Shown: positions 43,601-58,200 of the stretch, one piece after another | Position numbering within the stretch: the first letter of the stretch is position 1 | How the letters are laid out: each line of letters starts with the position of its first letter | Assembly (NCBI RefSeq): GCF_003672135.1 | Contig: NC_039506.1 | Location: 13,144,001-13,208,000, forward strand | Length of the DNA stretch: 64,000 bases | Direction of reading: 5' to 3' | Source: Ooceraea biroi | Lineage: Eukaryota; Arthropoda; Insecta; Hymenoptera; Formicidae | Translations under genes and position numbers: made by a program | Notes under the pieces: model-generated | Told to the model about the DNA's origin: nothing | Database searches by the model: none | The model's input: only the letters and a program-made list of their open reading frames with translations

Positions 43601-46192
43601 ACTCCAAGTTATATATACATAACTCTTTCGGGTCTTGAATAAAAGTAAAAGTTCGATGTCCCCGTCCTATACCTGTCTACCTAGTCTAGCATTAGTCTTA
43701 TCTTTTTCCGTCCCTCGTGCAATTCACTCTCTCTTGAGCTTGAACTTGAAATCCCGTGAGAAAACGTTCGTGCTTCCAAACTCTCCACTGTGTGTCTTTA
43801 TTTTTATTTTCTGCTTCTTGTCGCAGGAAATTGTTATTTAATTAATTAATTCCTGCGGCAATTCAGTGTGGATGAGACGGATGAGAAAATCTAAATTCTC
43901 GACATTTTTTTTGCACGTGCAAAACATCAATTATTAGTCAATTGTTAGTTGCGATTAGATGATTATTCATCTTCATACAATCATCTCAATTTTTTGTAGT
44001 CCTAATGAAAATACAACAATGCATAATAATCCATGTCTTTATTTCTGCTTCGTCGCTTTTTCAGGCTCTTTTATCTTTATTATCGCTCGACCTCATTTAC
44101 GAAATAATGACGCTTTATTTATTATGCGATAACTCCTCGACTGCGCTCAAACCTGGCTGCTTTATCTCAACGTTGATATTCCAACGATTTAGTTTGATGG
44201 TTTTTACGTGCGTCCATGCAAGTAAGCGCAATTATGTGCGTGGTGGACGTGTGGTTTATTTAGAATGTGAGTTGTTTGGCTCGTGCTATCGTGGAACACG
44301 CACGATAATCTATACGGGAATGGGGATTCGTGTTATCCGTGCTCAAATCGTAAAACGGGTCGCTTATAATCACTCCGGCTTGCTAATACTGTCCAAATAG
44401 AAATAGAGCTCTCCAATTAACTCGAACGAATGCCAGACCCTTATTTTCTGCTCCAACGTGGCATCACTTCTACAGCGTATCGACTTCAAACTCCATTACT
44501 TGGATAAAACGTCGAATTACTGAAAGTCACAAAATTACGAAAAAAGTATCTTCATTTTACAGAATAAAAAAATATCTTCTCTACAGAAGAGATATCTTTA
44601 ATTGTCAATTATTAAAAATTATTTTTACTTGTTTTTCATGGGACTCAAATTAGCAAGAAAATCCTCAAGTCATTTTTTGTATCGATTTAAAAAGAAAGTG
44701 ATGTATGATAGCAAGTAACTTTGATTGATATTGATAAAAGAAAAGTATCTAAGAGTTGGATTAACTTTTGCAAGCCCCTGATATTTTGTATGCCGAAGGA
44801 AGATATCGCGCTTCCTTCGCTGTGATTGTACCAGGCGGATGGTCCGCGTTATTAGGGTCATTCAGTGGCAGATTGACGTCCAAGGTTCCTCCTGCTGCTT
44901 AGACATTTTAGACGTGTACCCTCACATGAATCTCTCTCGTCGGTCACTTGATTACACAATTTGATACGCGGTTCCGATTGATATGCGACGAGCGATGTGG
45001 CTGGCGCAGATAGACGTGATTATGTGAAGGTAAATAATCAGCCAGCTTTCTGGAGAAAGGTTGACGAAGATCCTTGTCCGAAAGAATGATATACAATATA
45101 CATCATTAGTGTGATCCAGCTGCGGACGGAAGACGGCAATGGGTTATTTTGATTGTGTTGATCGTTTGATCGCAACAGGCTACCTTCATTTTTTCTCAAA
45201 ATCATTTCGAATGTTCACTTATAAAAATTTGCAGTCTCAGTGAAGTTTCTCTTCTCAACGAAACTCTGATTAAACCTGAAATCAGAGATATAAGGGATGT
45301 TTTAATGAAGCGTAGGTTTAATTTAATTTTAAGATTTAATTTTGTAAAAGTTACGCAGTGATATTTAAATATTTAATATTTAATATTTTATATTTAAGTA
45401 TAAAATTGTATTAAATTATTCTTTCATCTCTGACGAATAATTAGATATCTTCTCTTTATTAATATTGTACTGTTAACCATTTTTCTCTTTCATTATGGAT
45501 GGTCTTGTCAAGTGTTATTTCTCTTTTAGACAAACGAGATACGATTATTATTTGCGCTGTTTTGCGGTACCGTGCGTGTGTATAAATGCGAGCCAGACGA
45601 AACCGTGGGGTCGACTGGTTTGGCAGGCCGCATTCAATATTTGAGTACTATTCCAACAGTTACAGTAATATTGCACAATCGATTACGCAATGCGTATAGA
45701 GAGTATACTGTCGCATAGTGCCAATACAAATTTGTCGAACCGTTTGTCAAAAGCATCAGTATGCTCGCTCTATGTATAAGCGACTGAGCAGTTTAACGAG
45801 CGTAACAGCGTTTGCTGAAGTGAAGCTCAACGTAAAATATTCCTGTTTGTTAAAATGATATTTTTTAATTAAAGATATATAGAGAAAAAAAGTGATGAAA
45901 ATAAGAAAAGAAAAAAGAGAATATTAAATGCAAGAAGCATGTCATTGTTGAAGTAACAAATTCAATTTATGGCAAAAGTGCATTACGAAAGTGCTACTAG
46001 CTTCTCAGATGACCTCATTCATGATATAAATTATAACATTAATTATTATATTATTATTAATTATTATATGTAAATTAATGAAACAGAAACAGAGAGAGCC
46101 AAGCACCAATTAGCTACACTTTCAGTTTCTTTTTGCATCAATTTCTCTAATCGTGAACATTAGACGTTGTAACTGGTATGGAGTGTCAACAC

Positions 46193-46445
46193 TTAACCTG
46201 TAAACGTTTTTACGGCACCTTAATCCTGTAATCGGGGGTCATTTACATCTACCTCATTAAAAAAATAGGTTAAACTGTTTTAAAAAATCTGAAAAAATTC
46301 GTATAGTTATGTTAACTCTTCTATTTTGTAAATCAATCGGAAAATCAAGTAAAAAATAGTTTGTTTAAACAATTTGTTTATGTTTTTAAGGTATCGAAGA
46401 TAGTCGATTTCGGCCGGACACAAACGAACCCCGTTTACAGGTTAA
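46193..46445. mobile_element. TTAA-flanked MITE, piggyBac type
   Basis: TTAACCTGTAAACG at 46193 is mirrored by CGTTTACAGGTTAA ending at 46445. TTAA duplications at both ends followed by inverted CCTGTAAACG termini are the signature of piggyBac-type insertion. The 253-bp element encodes nothing. Confidence 0.65.
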
Positions 46446-47015
46446 AGGTTAAGAAAGCCCCTTGTGAAGTAAAGAGGCTTCTCAAAAATTGCATCTCGTG
46501 TCGTTTAAAACACGGATGCGGGTTAAATTAATTTGTCGGGTTTCAGCAACAGTATTCTCACTTAACGCTCATGGAATACTTTGCTCCCCAAAGACAAGGA
46601 CAAAGCAACGCGTGCCTCTTGCGGCTTTATATACTCTCGTAGGTGATATTTCACTTGCGAGAAAGCACACTGCCATCTCTTAGCGAGTGCAACAACTAAA
46701 GTGTATCGGATGCTCTTGGAGTAGTCACCTGTGCGTCACTCTGTTGTTCTGATTCATTATTAAAATTAGTTTGTACATATGCATGTGCACATCTTTAATA
46801 CATTGAAGATTTCATGAAAAATAGGAAAATTAATATTAATATTAATAAATATGTAATAAATATACGTAAAATGGATGTTACTTTTCATATAAGAAATCAG
46901 CAAAAATGACTTTATTCTTTAATAATATTAATATTAATTTAAAATAAATTAAAAAAAAAACAATAAAAAGTTTGTTATATCATGATTATGTTAAATTATA
47001 TTAAGAATTATTATC

Positions 47016-47050
47016 GAGTTGGTCAGAAAGTTTGTTCGAATCCATGAAAC
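47016..47050 (+). repeat. Possible single mariner terminal inverted repeat
   Basis: GAGTTGGTCAGAAAGTTTGT resembles the terminal repeats of insect mariner elements as I remember them. No partner end or transposase is found nearby, so it would be a relic. Confidence 0.3.
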
Positions 47051-50000
47051 GGAAATACATGGCAAGAGCGCCATGTACTATTCTGTAGAGCGAGTCCATT
47101 TTAATATTGCGTCCATTATCCGTAGTATCGCGTGAGTGACATTAGATGTTAAAGTTTTATCTTAACGCCGACGGTAATCGTAAAACTACTTTATGTGTTA
47201 GATAGAATGTAATTTTCTTTTTACATGCGAATGACGCATTCGGCCGGCTACTATTATCCATTTTGCAGATACTTCGCTCGCATCAACTATGTTACTTATA
47301 TTTGCTTATGCAAAAGTGTCTTCATTCACGAGCGGTTGCATTTAGATCAAAGTAGCATTAGCTCCCGTCGACGAAGCGTCAATATTTGAATATTAAATTA
47401 TGATTTCCGCGAAAGAAGAAAAAGAAATCCGAACAAGCTTGCTGATAAAATGAATATTTTATGAACGGCGCACGATTGTTTCGTGACAAAGCGAAAAGCC
47501 TTTGTAATCGCAGTCACGTGACTTTAATCTATGCACATGAGCGTAACGTCACGCAGGGGGGGGGATCGCGGATATGTAATGTAATAATGCTTACTTTAAT
47601 TTCATCGTTTCGCATAATGAAAGATGTTACTGGAGATACGGCAATTGCGTAATAGTTAACTGTTAGATCGGAGGCCGTCGCGACAACCCAGAAACCGCAG
47701 AAGGATAAATTCTGACCTTTATACCAAATGAGAAAGTGATCGGCCATTTTGGATCGGCCAATTTTGAAACCGCTCCTGTCCTGATGTAATATAATCGTGC
47801 ACCCTTGTTAATATTTCGCCCATGCAAATAATAATGAATAATAAAATAATAGAGCATAATGAAAAATAATAATTGCAGATATTTCTTATGTAAAGTGACC
47901 TGATTTTTAACTGACTATGTAAGACGATTGTTGTTACTTTCGTTACTTGCTTCACACACATTATAAGAATGTTAACTAATTTCAGATATAATACTTAAAT
48001 TTTGCTATAAATCAATGTCGATTCGATTCGATATTTGTAAGGACGAAAACAATTGCTTCATAATTACATCTGTTAACAAATCGTTAGTATTTCTACCGAG
48101 TTTTTAAAATGCGTAATGATATAATTGCGGATGCAAATACTTTTCCCGGGTACCAATCTTTTCAAAGTGCAGTTTGCTCGCGGATTTTCCGCTCGCTGAC
48201 GATCGTTATGTACAATTATATAAATTATGTAGTCAGACGGTAGACGTTAAGCAATCAGAAGATAACGAATATTTATACAAAAGTACGCTATGCAAAGGCA
48301 AGTAGCACGGCAGCGGCGACTTATTATCGTTTGCCTTATCTAAATGCAGTCTCCGGAGGAATCTCGGGTGTGACACTGCTACAAAAAGACGTAATCGCGA
48401 GGATCGAGGCGGAAACCTGCGCCGCCATTTTTTAATCGGGGTACTCTCCGGCTTCGGCAACAGACTGACGCTCTCCTGAACGGAAGAAACACTCGGTTGC
48501 AAAATCAAGTTCATATCAAATCCGTGATTGCATCTCGACTATTTGTTCGCACATTTTATTTCGCGTTCCACTTAGAACGCAGAGCTGTGAGACATAAAAA
48601 AATTAATTGCTTCGCAGATAAGAATGCCAATGAAGAATGTAATCATCTTTATCGCGTAATTGTCGATTACGACTCACCGCGTTGCGTCGCCCGCGATTAT
48701 TCACGTAAATCGTTAAACAATATTGACCTCTCGTTTTTTTTCCGTTACTGCGCTTCTCTTATCTCCCGTGCACGTTGCTATCACGGAATTATGGGGTTCC
48801 TCAATTTACGCCATCGTGCGCGTTAAAGCGCGTCGCGTTCTCCAAGTGTTCTCGAGACGAGCACGTTGTTGTAGATCATCAAATTATTTTTCGTCAAAAT
48901 CATTTCATCGTGAAGCATTTTGTAAAAAATAAGCTTCTCGCTTTCTTCGCTCTTCCTTCTTCTTTACTCGTTGTCTCAGATCCCTCAATCTCGCTGGGCA
49001 GACCGATCTGCATGATAATGGCGGAAGGCATAGTGATTACTTCCCCACATCGATTTTAATCGGATGTACGTATGTGAGAAGCAGCGCGAGTACCCGCGAC
49101 CGCACACAAAAGAGACAGCACTCCGTCACAATTTGCGCTCTTATCTGCTTAACAGAAGATTGTCACGAGTTCTGATTCCCTCTCCTTACCTCGGCCTCTC
49201 CGTCCCTCCCTTCCGTCGTCTTGCATTGCGGAGGTGGAGGTTTTATTCGTACGTTTGGTCGGATCTAGTTAAATCAGTCAGCGAGTGTTGCACCTGCGTG
49301 ACGAACGGGGGGCTGACGTCTCTTTGTGGGGCTACCTGATTTTCCACGTCTTCGTCTGTGGTCGCGCGAGGTGTATTATCGATTCCTAACGAGGTTTGTG
49401 CGACTCTTGCTTCCTCTTCTTTACTTCGTCACTTCTTCTTCTTTGTCGCCCTCTCTCATCTCTTTCTGCGAGGAGTAAGATCCTGATCAAGGTCCTAATT
49501 AAGTGCAGCTCTTGATTAAGCGTGGGAACTGTCAAAAGAATGCGTTTTTTAAAATATCGTGCCTGCTTTCTTTCCTTTTTAACTGGATATTTTATGTTAT
49601 ACTTTTTGTGTTTTTCTCTTCATAGGTTTAATTTTTTTTTAATTCAGTTGGTGATGGTCGCCCGCCTTAACATGGTCGTTCGCGCCTCCTCCTGTTTGCT
49701 CGTTTGCCGCGACTTAATTATTGACACCGTTGAGAAATCTTAATTTCTGTTGCCTGTCAAAGCGACTAATGAACCGAGCAACACGCGCGTCTGTGTTTGA
49801 GAACGTTTCCTCGTGCGTGCAGACGTAACGCCAACGTCTTTCTGTATTTTTCTGTGTTAAATGATTCTGGCTTTTTTTTCGCCACCAAAAGATCATAAAA
49901 ATATGCACGGTACTATCACGTCGCTCAGCGTGCTCTTAAATGTAGTTTAAATTTGACAGAGGTAATTATCAGCTTGGAGTAATTGAACATTCAGTGCTGG

Positions 50001-51972
50001 ATGAAAGGCTTCTTTCCTACTATTTCTGGGACACATCTCTTTAATTGCATGCCATTGAATGTTACATAACGCAGAATTAACTCTGGAGAACCATTTTTCC
50101 ATACGTTTCTATCTTTTCCTACAAACGTGTCACGTCTCGACATCGTATATACTTTTTGGGGAAACTAATCAGCAAACTACAACGCAGTGTCTCCTCAAGG
50201 TGACGACTATTCGAGTATTCTCCATTTTCCGTCCAAGCAGAGAAGAAAAGCCTCAAGTATTTGCAACTTTACTTTTTATCTCGCACCTGAGTAGGTGTCC
50301 AAAACAATCAGAGGATGACAAGGATTAATCGCATTGATGGCCTCGTCCAGAAATTGCAACGTTCAAGTAACACGTTCACGTAGTCCACCAAGGATTCAGA
50401 TTCGTCATCAAAGCGAGGACGAGCGGAAGCGCGAAAATCCCGGATCGCCTCGGCCAATTTATCACGGGTTTTGACGAGTTTAATCTTCGGACTTTCAGAA
50501 TCTACGGAGACGATTATCTCGCATACCGCGTGACTGATACCGACGACTCGACGCGCTCACCACGCGTATCACACCTGACGCACGCTGAATCGATTCAAAT
50601 AGGTGTATCAGCCACGCGACAGTACGACGTCATGCAATTGAGCAAAATCATCATCCGTTTCTCTCTCTCTCTCTCTCCTTCTCTTTTTTTCTCATTACCG
50701 CGCCTCGTTTCTAGCTGTGCCCCCTCGTCGCATTGTCGACCCGCGGACCCACTTTGGACCCACGTTGAATCACATCTCAGTGGGCGAAGTCGCGGGTCAG
50801 TCACGCCCGTACCATTGTGCCCGCTCGAATCCGCTCGGTAGTATCGCGTTATGTAATCTCTCTTCCTTTTCTCCCTTTTCTCTTTTTTTATTTCATTTTC
50901 ACATCGATGCGTAACGCAGTGATGCTCGGACGAGCGCGCTCATCATAGCCGGGTGTGAATCGATATCTCCTTTGCTGCCCCTTCTCTACCTATCGCCGCG
51001 TTTTCGCGATTATTCGCGGTACCCGCGATCGATCGACACGTTTTCCGTGATTTGACGGGACTAATAGATTCGACAGATCCCAGAATAGTTCAGCGATTTG
51101 GATCGGGAGGTCGGCGGAAGTCGCGCTTCCGAAACGCGGACGTTTTCCCGAATGCCGGAGATCATCCGGAATTCCGGTGCGCCGTGGAGCACGTCGGAGT
51201 GACAGCTAGAAACGCACCACCGCGTCATTAATTCATGATTGATCGCAATTGAATAATAATGTGCATACCGCGCGGGGTACCAGTGACATTCCAGTAGTCG
51301 TCGATGCGGACGAGCAGTAATTGAACGATCTGATTGAGGATGTTTGAAGAAGCGCGTAAGGCACATTCATCATTTTTCATACGACGCTCGCTCGCGTCCA
51401 ACTTTCTGTTCCTCACTTCTTCCCGAAAGAGAATGCTCGTTGCCTTTCTGAAACATGTGGATAGTCAGAGGACGCATAATTCATGCTTGCAGCTGTTTCT
51501 GCCTTCTGCCTATATGTTCACGACACGATCAAGCTATCAAATCACCACTTCATCATTATCCTCGCTCGTTACTTGGTGATCGTTACGTTATTTGATTCAA
51601 CAACTTGCACTTTCTTTCTTTCGCTCAATGCTCGTCGACTCAGCATCTTGCGAGCTGTCACATCGAATTAACAGGCAGCCATAGCAGTACCATACGCGAG
51701 GAACCTGTTGCGCTAAGTTTATTAGGCTTACGAGCTAATCAGCGGCGTGAGTGATCGCTCTAGCTTGGTCTTTCTCTTTTCCAGTCTCTCAACTGATTGT
51801 ATCCTTCATGTTTTTTTGTCTCTTCGTATATGTTATTGTCTGCTCCATTAAATTCGACTCCGGCAGCCTCTGGAATATTTTGAACATTTGTTTATAACTT
51901 GCTTCTTTTTATTTCACTCCTCTTCCCCTGGAATGGCAAATAGAAATAATGTTAAAATTAACAGAGTTTTTA

Positions 51973-52172
51973 CGTACATTCACTGGCGGATCTTGGGGGG
52001 GGGGGGGGTCGGGTTAAAACCCCCTCTTACAAATAAAGAAATTAGTTTTGCTGAATTTGTTTGAAAAATCTAGGAAGAAAATGCGTGCGATACTAAGAGA
52101 AATATTAAACCAAATAATTTTATCAAAACCTCCCCCCATTATCGACATCAGGAGTCCGCTAGTGCGTACATT
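51973..52172. mobile_element. hAT-type MITE with 8-bp target duplication
   Basis: CGTACATT occurs at 51973-51980 and again at 52165-52172. Between them, CACTGGCGGATC at the left end and its imperfect complement (TCCGCTAGTG) at the right end form inverted termini. Next inside are a G-run on the left and a C-run on the right. Element 51981-52164 is 184 bp and non-coding. An 8-bp duplication with CA...TG ends fits the hAT superfamily. Confidence 0.75.
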
Positions 52173-55100
52173 TATATGTTTGCCGTACAAATGCAACGCT
52201 TGGACGAGTCTGCAATTTTGCGGGAAACCAACGCCCGTTCGCCGCCAATTTGCCGCAGTTTTACCTATTTACCACATTTTCGCACGCAATTGCTCCATTC
52301 AGCTGCCGCAATTACGTTGAACCTCGCTCCACGTTAATCGTATGGATTGATAAAAATGTTGTATACATTATATCTGTATAATTGTATCTTGTACGTTATC
52401 TTTTTTTTTTAATTGAAGATTAGACTTTACTTCTTCGTTATCTAGAAAAAATTAGTTATCGAACTTTAATCACTTCGCTTTGTGAATATAAATCCGCAAT
52501 CACAATGTTGCTTTGAATCGAATAGAGAAAAGAGAGTTCGATAAAATTTCATCAAGTTACGTTAACGGAAGAAAGATTTTGCGATAAAACGTTCGCTTGT
52601 TTTCTAAGGAACGATTTCAGTGCTCTTTCGCTGACACGAAATTGGAAATCTGCAGATTAGCATAAAGATTTTACTTTGCTGGCTGATTTTCTCTATTTTT
52701 CGATGATGTAATAATCGAAGAGTCTTATGTTGATCTTGAGATGCGTATCTTTGTGCCCGCGCAATAACGAGATGACTCACTTAGCCAATTGTTACCGCTC
52801 GTGTAGATACAATGTCAGGAGTACTTGCGACAGATAATTAAATTTAGCAGTATTCTGGGCAGAAATTTTGCTGGACCGCTGCCCGCATAGAAGCGTCCTC
52901 GTTGCATTGTATATCCTCATTGTATTATATCTCCTCTCGCATCTTCTCCTAATGCAGAATAATACGTCGCTCATGTAAATACATCACGTATGTAAATTGT
53001 CCAAATTGTGTGCTTTCAACTGACGTTGGCGTTGAAACGCGTCCGCAGCAACAGGGAAACGTCTGTCATCCAGAAATATATTTGTCTTCCTGTTAATTCT
53101 CCGTAATTCCAGAGAGAGAGAGAGAGAGAAACAGAAATTGCCGCGGCTTGGCACGGCCTATTCTCCGCATGTCAGCACAAACGCTCGCTTGAGCAATCGG
53201 ACCTTGAAATATCAATTAATCGCGTTGATAACGCGTCAGTATTTCGACGTCCCTCTAAGATTTGTTACGAGTACTGGTACCCGTGATAAGCGCTCTATTG
53301 CACCGGAGTGAGATCCGTGAGAAAAGCGACGATTTCTCAAGCTGGACCTGCTTACGACAACTAAGTAACCGGCTTCTGCGGAAGACAGTAGTCGGGAGGA
53401 ATCAGCGAAATGATATCAAGATGCTTTTCCGACGGGGAAAGCACTCTGTGTACGCGTAAATCCGATGGAGTAGCTTGATTACGGACTTTGTGATGATAAC
53501 GCGACGACGCCGCCAAGAATTCTTTGTCATGTGGTCCCTCTCTTCTATCCGGCGATTGCAGCCGGTTATTAGCTGCCTTTATCAGCCAGCTTCTTATCGA
53601 GACGTTACGCAAATGCTGACGACACCGTGAAAATATTGTTTTCCGCGATGCTTCCGGGAAACAGCGAGTATATGCGCATCAATTCCGCGACCGCTGAAAT
53701 TACGCTGAGTAATTCAATCGGGCGGATTACGATGATGACGGGAGAGCGAGGCTGACCTCCCTTATCGGACCAGGGAACCCAGGCTGAACTCTCTTACACT
53801 GACGTGAAAAATGTGCCTCGTTTAATGTTAATTACCGGGGTGCCTCTCAAGAGCAAACGCGCGACATTGGTCCCGCTCTTGCCTGTCGCTGGTGAATGTG
53901 ATAAGAGCGAGAATTTACCATGACGAGAGAGTGACAGAGGGATAATCGACACGAGTGTACCACTTTCGTGCTCGTACATATTTATGGAGCCTGTCGCTTA
54001 TCACGCACACGCGTTTGCCTCCATCTACGCGATATAATTAGCGCTGATATGACATAATGAAATATTTCCTTCGGATTTTTGACGATTTCTTTTCTCTCTC
54101 TCTCTCTCTCTTTCTCGTTGTTGCCGTAACGTCGGTGTCGTTCTGTCATCTGATTATAGTTCTTGCATTTTTCTCGTTGCACCTCTGGCACCACGAGCCG
54201 GAACTCGTTTATTTGCCGACAAATAAAGCACGTCATACGCGTGTAAATTGGATTTTCGATAGCGCGTCGCACCCACAAAATCCTCGCTACTCCAAGGTCG
54301 AAGAGGAAAGAAGAGTGAAGAAGGTGCATTCGCCGATTGAGCATCGGCAGTTCTCCACGAGACAGAAGAAAGTCATTGAGATTTTCAGCGTTTTCTTGAA
54401 TTTCCTTCTTGTGCGTGGCTTGTTCGACTTCTTTCGCAGTTTCGTTTGTCTTCGCTAATTGAGAGAAGAAAAGTTTGGATAATTCTTTCGAAGTCATTTT
54501 CTCGTCTGTAACTCGCTCGGAAATGCGGAATTTACTGTGATCTGCATCCTGAGTACCTCAAGTCTGAATTGAGCTGAATCAGGCAGAAAAGAACTACTTC
54601 CTCGCTCGGTCGGTGATGCGAAGACTATTTTCTTCACTCACTCGTCTCATTAAGATGTCACAAACGCAGTAATTAACAGACGGTTGAAACGTGTGAGATT
54701 AAACACAGTTAAACGGCCTTGTTTTGCATTTTTCTTACATCTTAGATGATAAATTTATCGATCGATAATAACGTGTGCGTGCCGTGTTAACAAGACATAA
54801 TTTCGAGCACAATCGCCTTATCTAGAATCAATGTTTGCTCGATACCGAGAGCGATTGTTTGTAACTCGGTGACGCCGATTAAAAGACACAGGAGTATCTT
54901 CGTTTTTAAAAATCACTCGAATTACATTCTTAACATATTTTTCTGTTTTGCAATTGCACTGCACTTCTCTGACGCGTGTTCGCAAATCATTTCACAAATC
55001 ATATATGTTCATTTCGATATATAATTCGAAACATCTATCTCAAATTCTATTTCCAGAATCATGCTGGAATATATTGTACGTTCAACAATCTCAATGAAAT

Positions 55101-55230
55101 TAATCTTCAAAATCGCTGCATTATGCATAATTTTCCTGATTTAATTTATCAAGCAAATCTTTGTTATTCATTGTGACTTTGTAGAAAATATTATTTCTTC
55201 TCGCAGGGTGAGGACTGAATCGCTTTGAAG

Positions 55231-58200
55231 ATGGGGGCGATGTTCAGGAGCGAGGAGATGGCCCTTTGCCAGCTGTTCATCCAACCAGAAGCGGCGTACC
55301 TGTCCGTCTCTGAACTTGGAGAAACCGGTACGGTGCAATTTCGCGATGTAAGTTGAACTGAACGTGTAATTTCCATTGGTCCCCGCATTTAACTGCTCGA
55401 TGAAGATAGCGATCGACGCACGTGGACCTATAGTCATTTTGCTGTTTTCTGTAATGTTGTCATCACGATCCGGATTACTTCGTTGACTAACCATCTCGCG
55501 TTTTGCATTCCAGCTGAACGGCAACGTGAACTATTTCCAACGGAAATTCGTCAACGAGGTGCGACGATGCGACGAACTGGAGCGCAAGCTCCGGTACATC
55601 GAGACGGAAGTCAGGAAAGACGGTGTGCCGATCCCGGATAATCTCACGGAATTACCACGCGCGCCAAACCCGCGTGCGATTATAGATCTCGAGGTAAGAT
55701 CTTTGTTTTCACAGTTTTCACACTTTGTAATATAACACACACTCAAACATAAACACACATATGACATATTTAAATAAAATAAAATACATTTATTTTATTC
55801 GAAAATTATTAATAAATTTAAATAAAATAAAATACATATTAAATAAAATGTATCTAATGACATTACAACATTATTTTTTTCCGCAACAGGCACACCTCGA
55901 GAAAACAGAGAACGACATACTAGAGCTGAGCCAGAACGCGGTGAACCTGAAGAGTAACTATCTCGAGCTGACGGAGTTACAGCGCGTGCTCGAGAAGACA
56001 AAAGTGTTCTTCACGGAGGTACCTTAACTAGTTCAGCAGCTTTTGCCCGTCCCTCTTCGTGTAATCGTGTTACCATTTTGTCGAAGAATCAAGATCCATT
56101 TCTTCTTCTTCTATATCAACAGGAGGAAGTCAATGACTCGATCACCAAGGCGCTCATTAACGAGGAACCACAGAATCCAGCCTTGACGGTTCGCGGACGT
56201 CTCGAGTAAGTTGTCATTGCTGGCACGTCGTCAGATAAAAATCACCTCTGTCTTGTTAAAGATGTGTAATTCGTGCACTTAAAAACGCAATAAAAATGTC
56301 TAACGGACGGACGTAAAATGTCGTTCTATTCAGGACGCTTACGTCCGCGAAGCGATAATTATACGACGCTGTAATGTGCGTGCTTTCATCTATTTATACG
56401 TGTTGTTGCAGATTCGTCGGCGGGGTAATAAATCGCGAGCGAGTTCCAGCCTTCGAGAGAATGCTCTGGCGCATATCCCGCGGAAATGTGTTTCTCCGAC
56501 AAAGCGAGCTCGATAAACCCTTCGAAGATCCAGCCACGGTTAGTAAAAAAGAAGAAAGAAAAATGATGATGACTCGCGATTTATCTCATGCGTGTTGCAT
56601 CGTTTGTAATTTTTTTTCTTAAGCCCTTAATAATAAGTTTGTAATAATAAGGACCACATAATAATAATAACGAGAACAACATGTACGTCCGTCGATGCGT
56701 CTGATTCCTCTTTTCTTCAGGGTAACCAAATCTATAAAACGGTCTTTGTGGCGTTTTTCCAAGGAGAGCAACTGAAGGCTCGCATCAAGAAGGTCTGCGC
56801 TGGTTTCCACGCCTCGCTGTATCCGTGTCCGACCAGCCCGACCGAACGTCAGGACATGCTGAAAGGTGTGCAAACGCGACTCCAGGACCTGAACTTGGTG
56901 AGATCGCTATCCTGAAAAAAAAGAAAATTACAATGTTACAAACGAAGCATTAAGATTTAAAATTCCATTGCTAGATGCATAATTTTTAAATAATAAAAAT
57001 AATAAAAGCAGACTTTGTTGGAGTTTATGAGATAATGACAATTTTCTATTAAATTGGAAGAATCGTGCAAGAGTCGAAATATCGAAGTAGATATTTTTTA
57101 TAGATAATTCAAAAATGCTGTTGAATTTGACTGTTACATTTATACTAACTCTTCTGTCAGGTATTAAATCAAACGCAAGATCATCGTCAGCGTGTCTTGC
57201 ACAACGTAGCTAGGGAATTGCCAAATTGGAGCATCATGGTGCGAAAGATGAAAGCCATTTATCACACGATGAACCTGTTCAACATGGACGTGTCAAAGAA
57301 GTGCCTCATTGGGGAGTGCTGGGTGCCCATCGCCGATTTGGGGACCGTGCAAAATTGCCTCACCGAAGGATCGGTATATATAATAAAAATTTCAAATAGT
57401 TAAAAAATGTTTGGTAAACTATATGACAATGCTAAAAGTTATGAGGATCGACTGACGATATTAAAGAAAAATGTACTTTTCATTAAGATACCACAAGAGA
57501 TTTTCTTTAGCAAAGATCGATTGGACGAATCAATGAAATTAGAAATTATACTCGATTCAGTACCATCAGGCGTATTAAAGCAGATCATCAATCTTCGATA
57601 GCACAGCTGCGCGAAAGTAACTTCACACTTTTTGACAAGTAATTTACGCTTCCTCGCGGCGCGATACTTTTATGCTACGGGATCACGGGGTTGTAATGTA
57701 ACGAGCCACTCGGAAGGATACGTGTATATATCTATGTGAATTATGAGTGAAGAAACAAAAATGTTGTATTTTTCTAGCGGCTCTGCGGTAGTTCCATACC
57801 ATCCTTCCTCAACGTGATCCACACGGACGAGAATCCGCCGACATTCAATAGGACCAACAGGTTCACGAAGGGCTTCCAGAATCTGATTGACGCGTACGGT
57901 GTGGCGTCGTATCGCGAGGCCAATCCGGCCCTTTATACCATTATTACCTTTCCCTTCTTGTTTGGCGTTATGTTTGGCGACGCCGGCCATGGTGAGTAGA
58001 TCGGCGATGAAAGCAAAACGGCGCGTAGAACATAAAGAATTAGTAAATACTAGTATTAGATATTACTATGGTACTGATGTTGTAATTATAATATCGTACC
58101 TGCAGTACTATAATATTATTAATTTTTATAGTACTATTAGAGTGTGTAAAAAGTACATAGACTGCATGAATTATTGTTACATCGGTGTGACTCTCTTGTA

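Larger units (their letters stand above)
40688..55205. other. 14.5 kb without recognised coding sequence; probable first intron
   Basis: No frame on either strand shows family resemblance, codon-like composition over length, or linked exons. Frames up to ~130 codons (for example 44005-44400) look like chance. The stretch contains two small MITEs (46193-46445 and 51973-52172), a possible mariner end near 47018, and pyrimidine-rich simple tracts near 50660 and 54090. If the upstream exon is right, this is intron 1 of the V-ATPase gene and may hold enhancers. Confidence 0.45.

Noticed and set aside
44005..44400. 131-codon ORF in the large non-coding stretch
   Set aside because: No domain, no splice partners and AT-driven composition; most likely chance.
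47030..47045. TTGTTCGAATCC resembling a tRNA T-arm
   Set aside because: No acceptor, D or anticodon stems can be built around it. It fits a mariner terminal repeat better.
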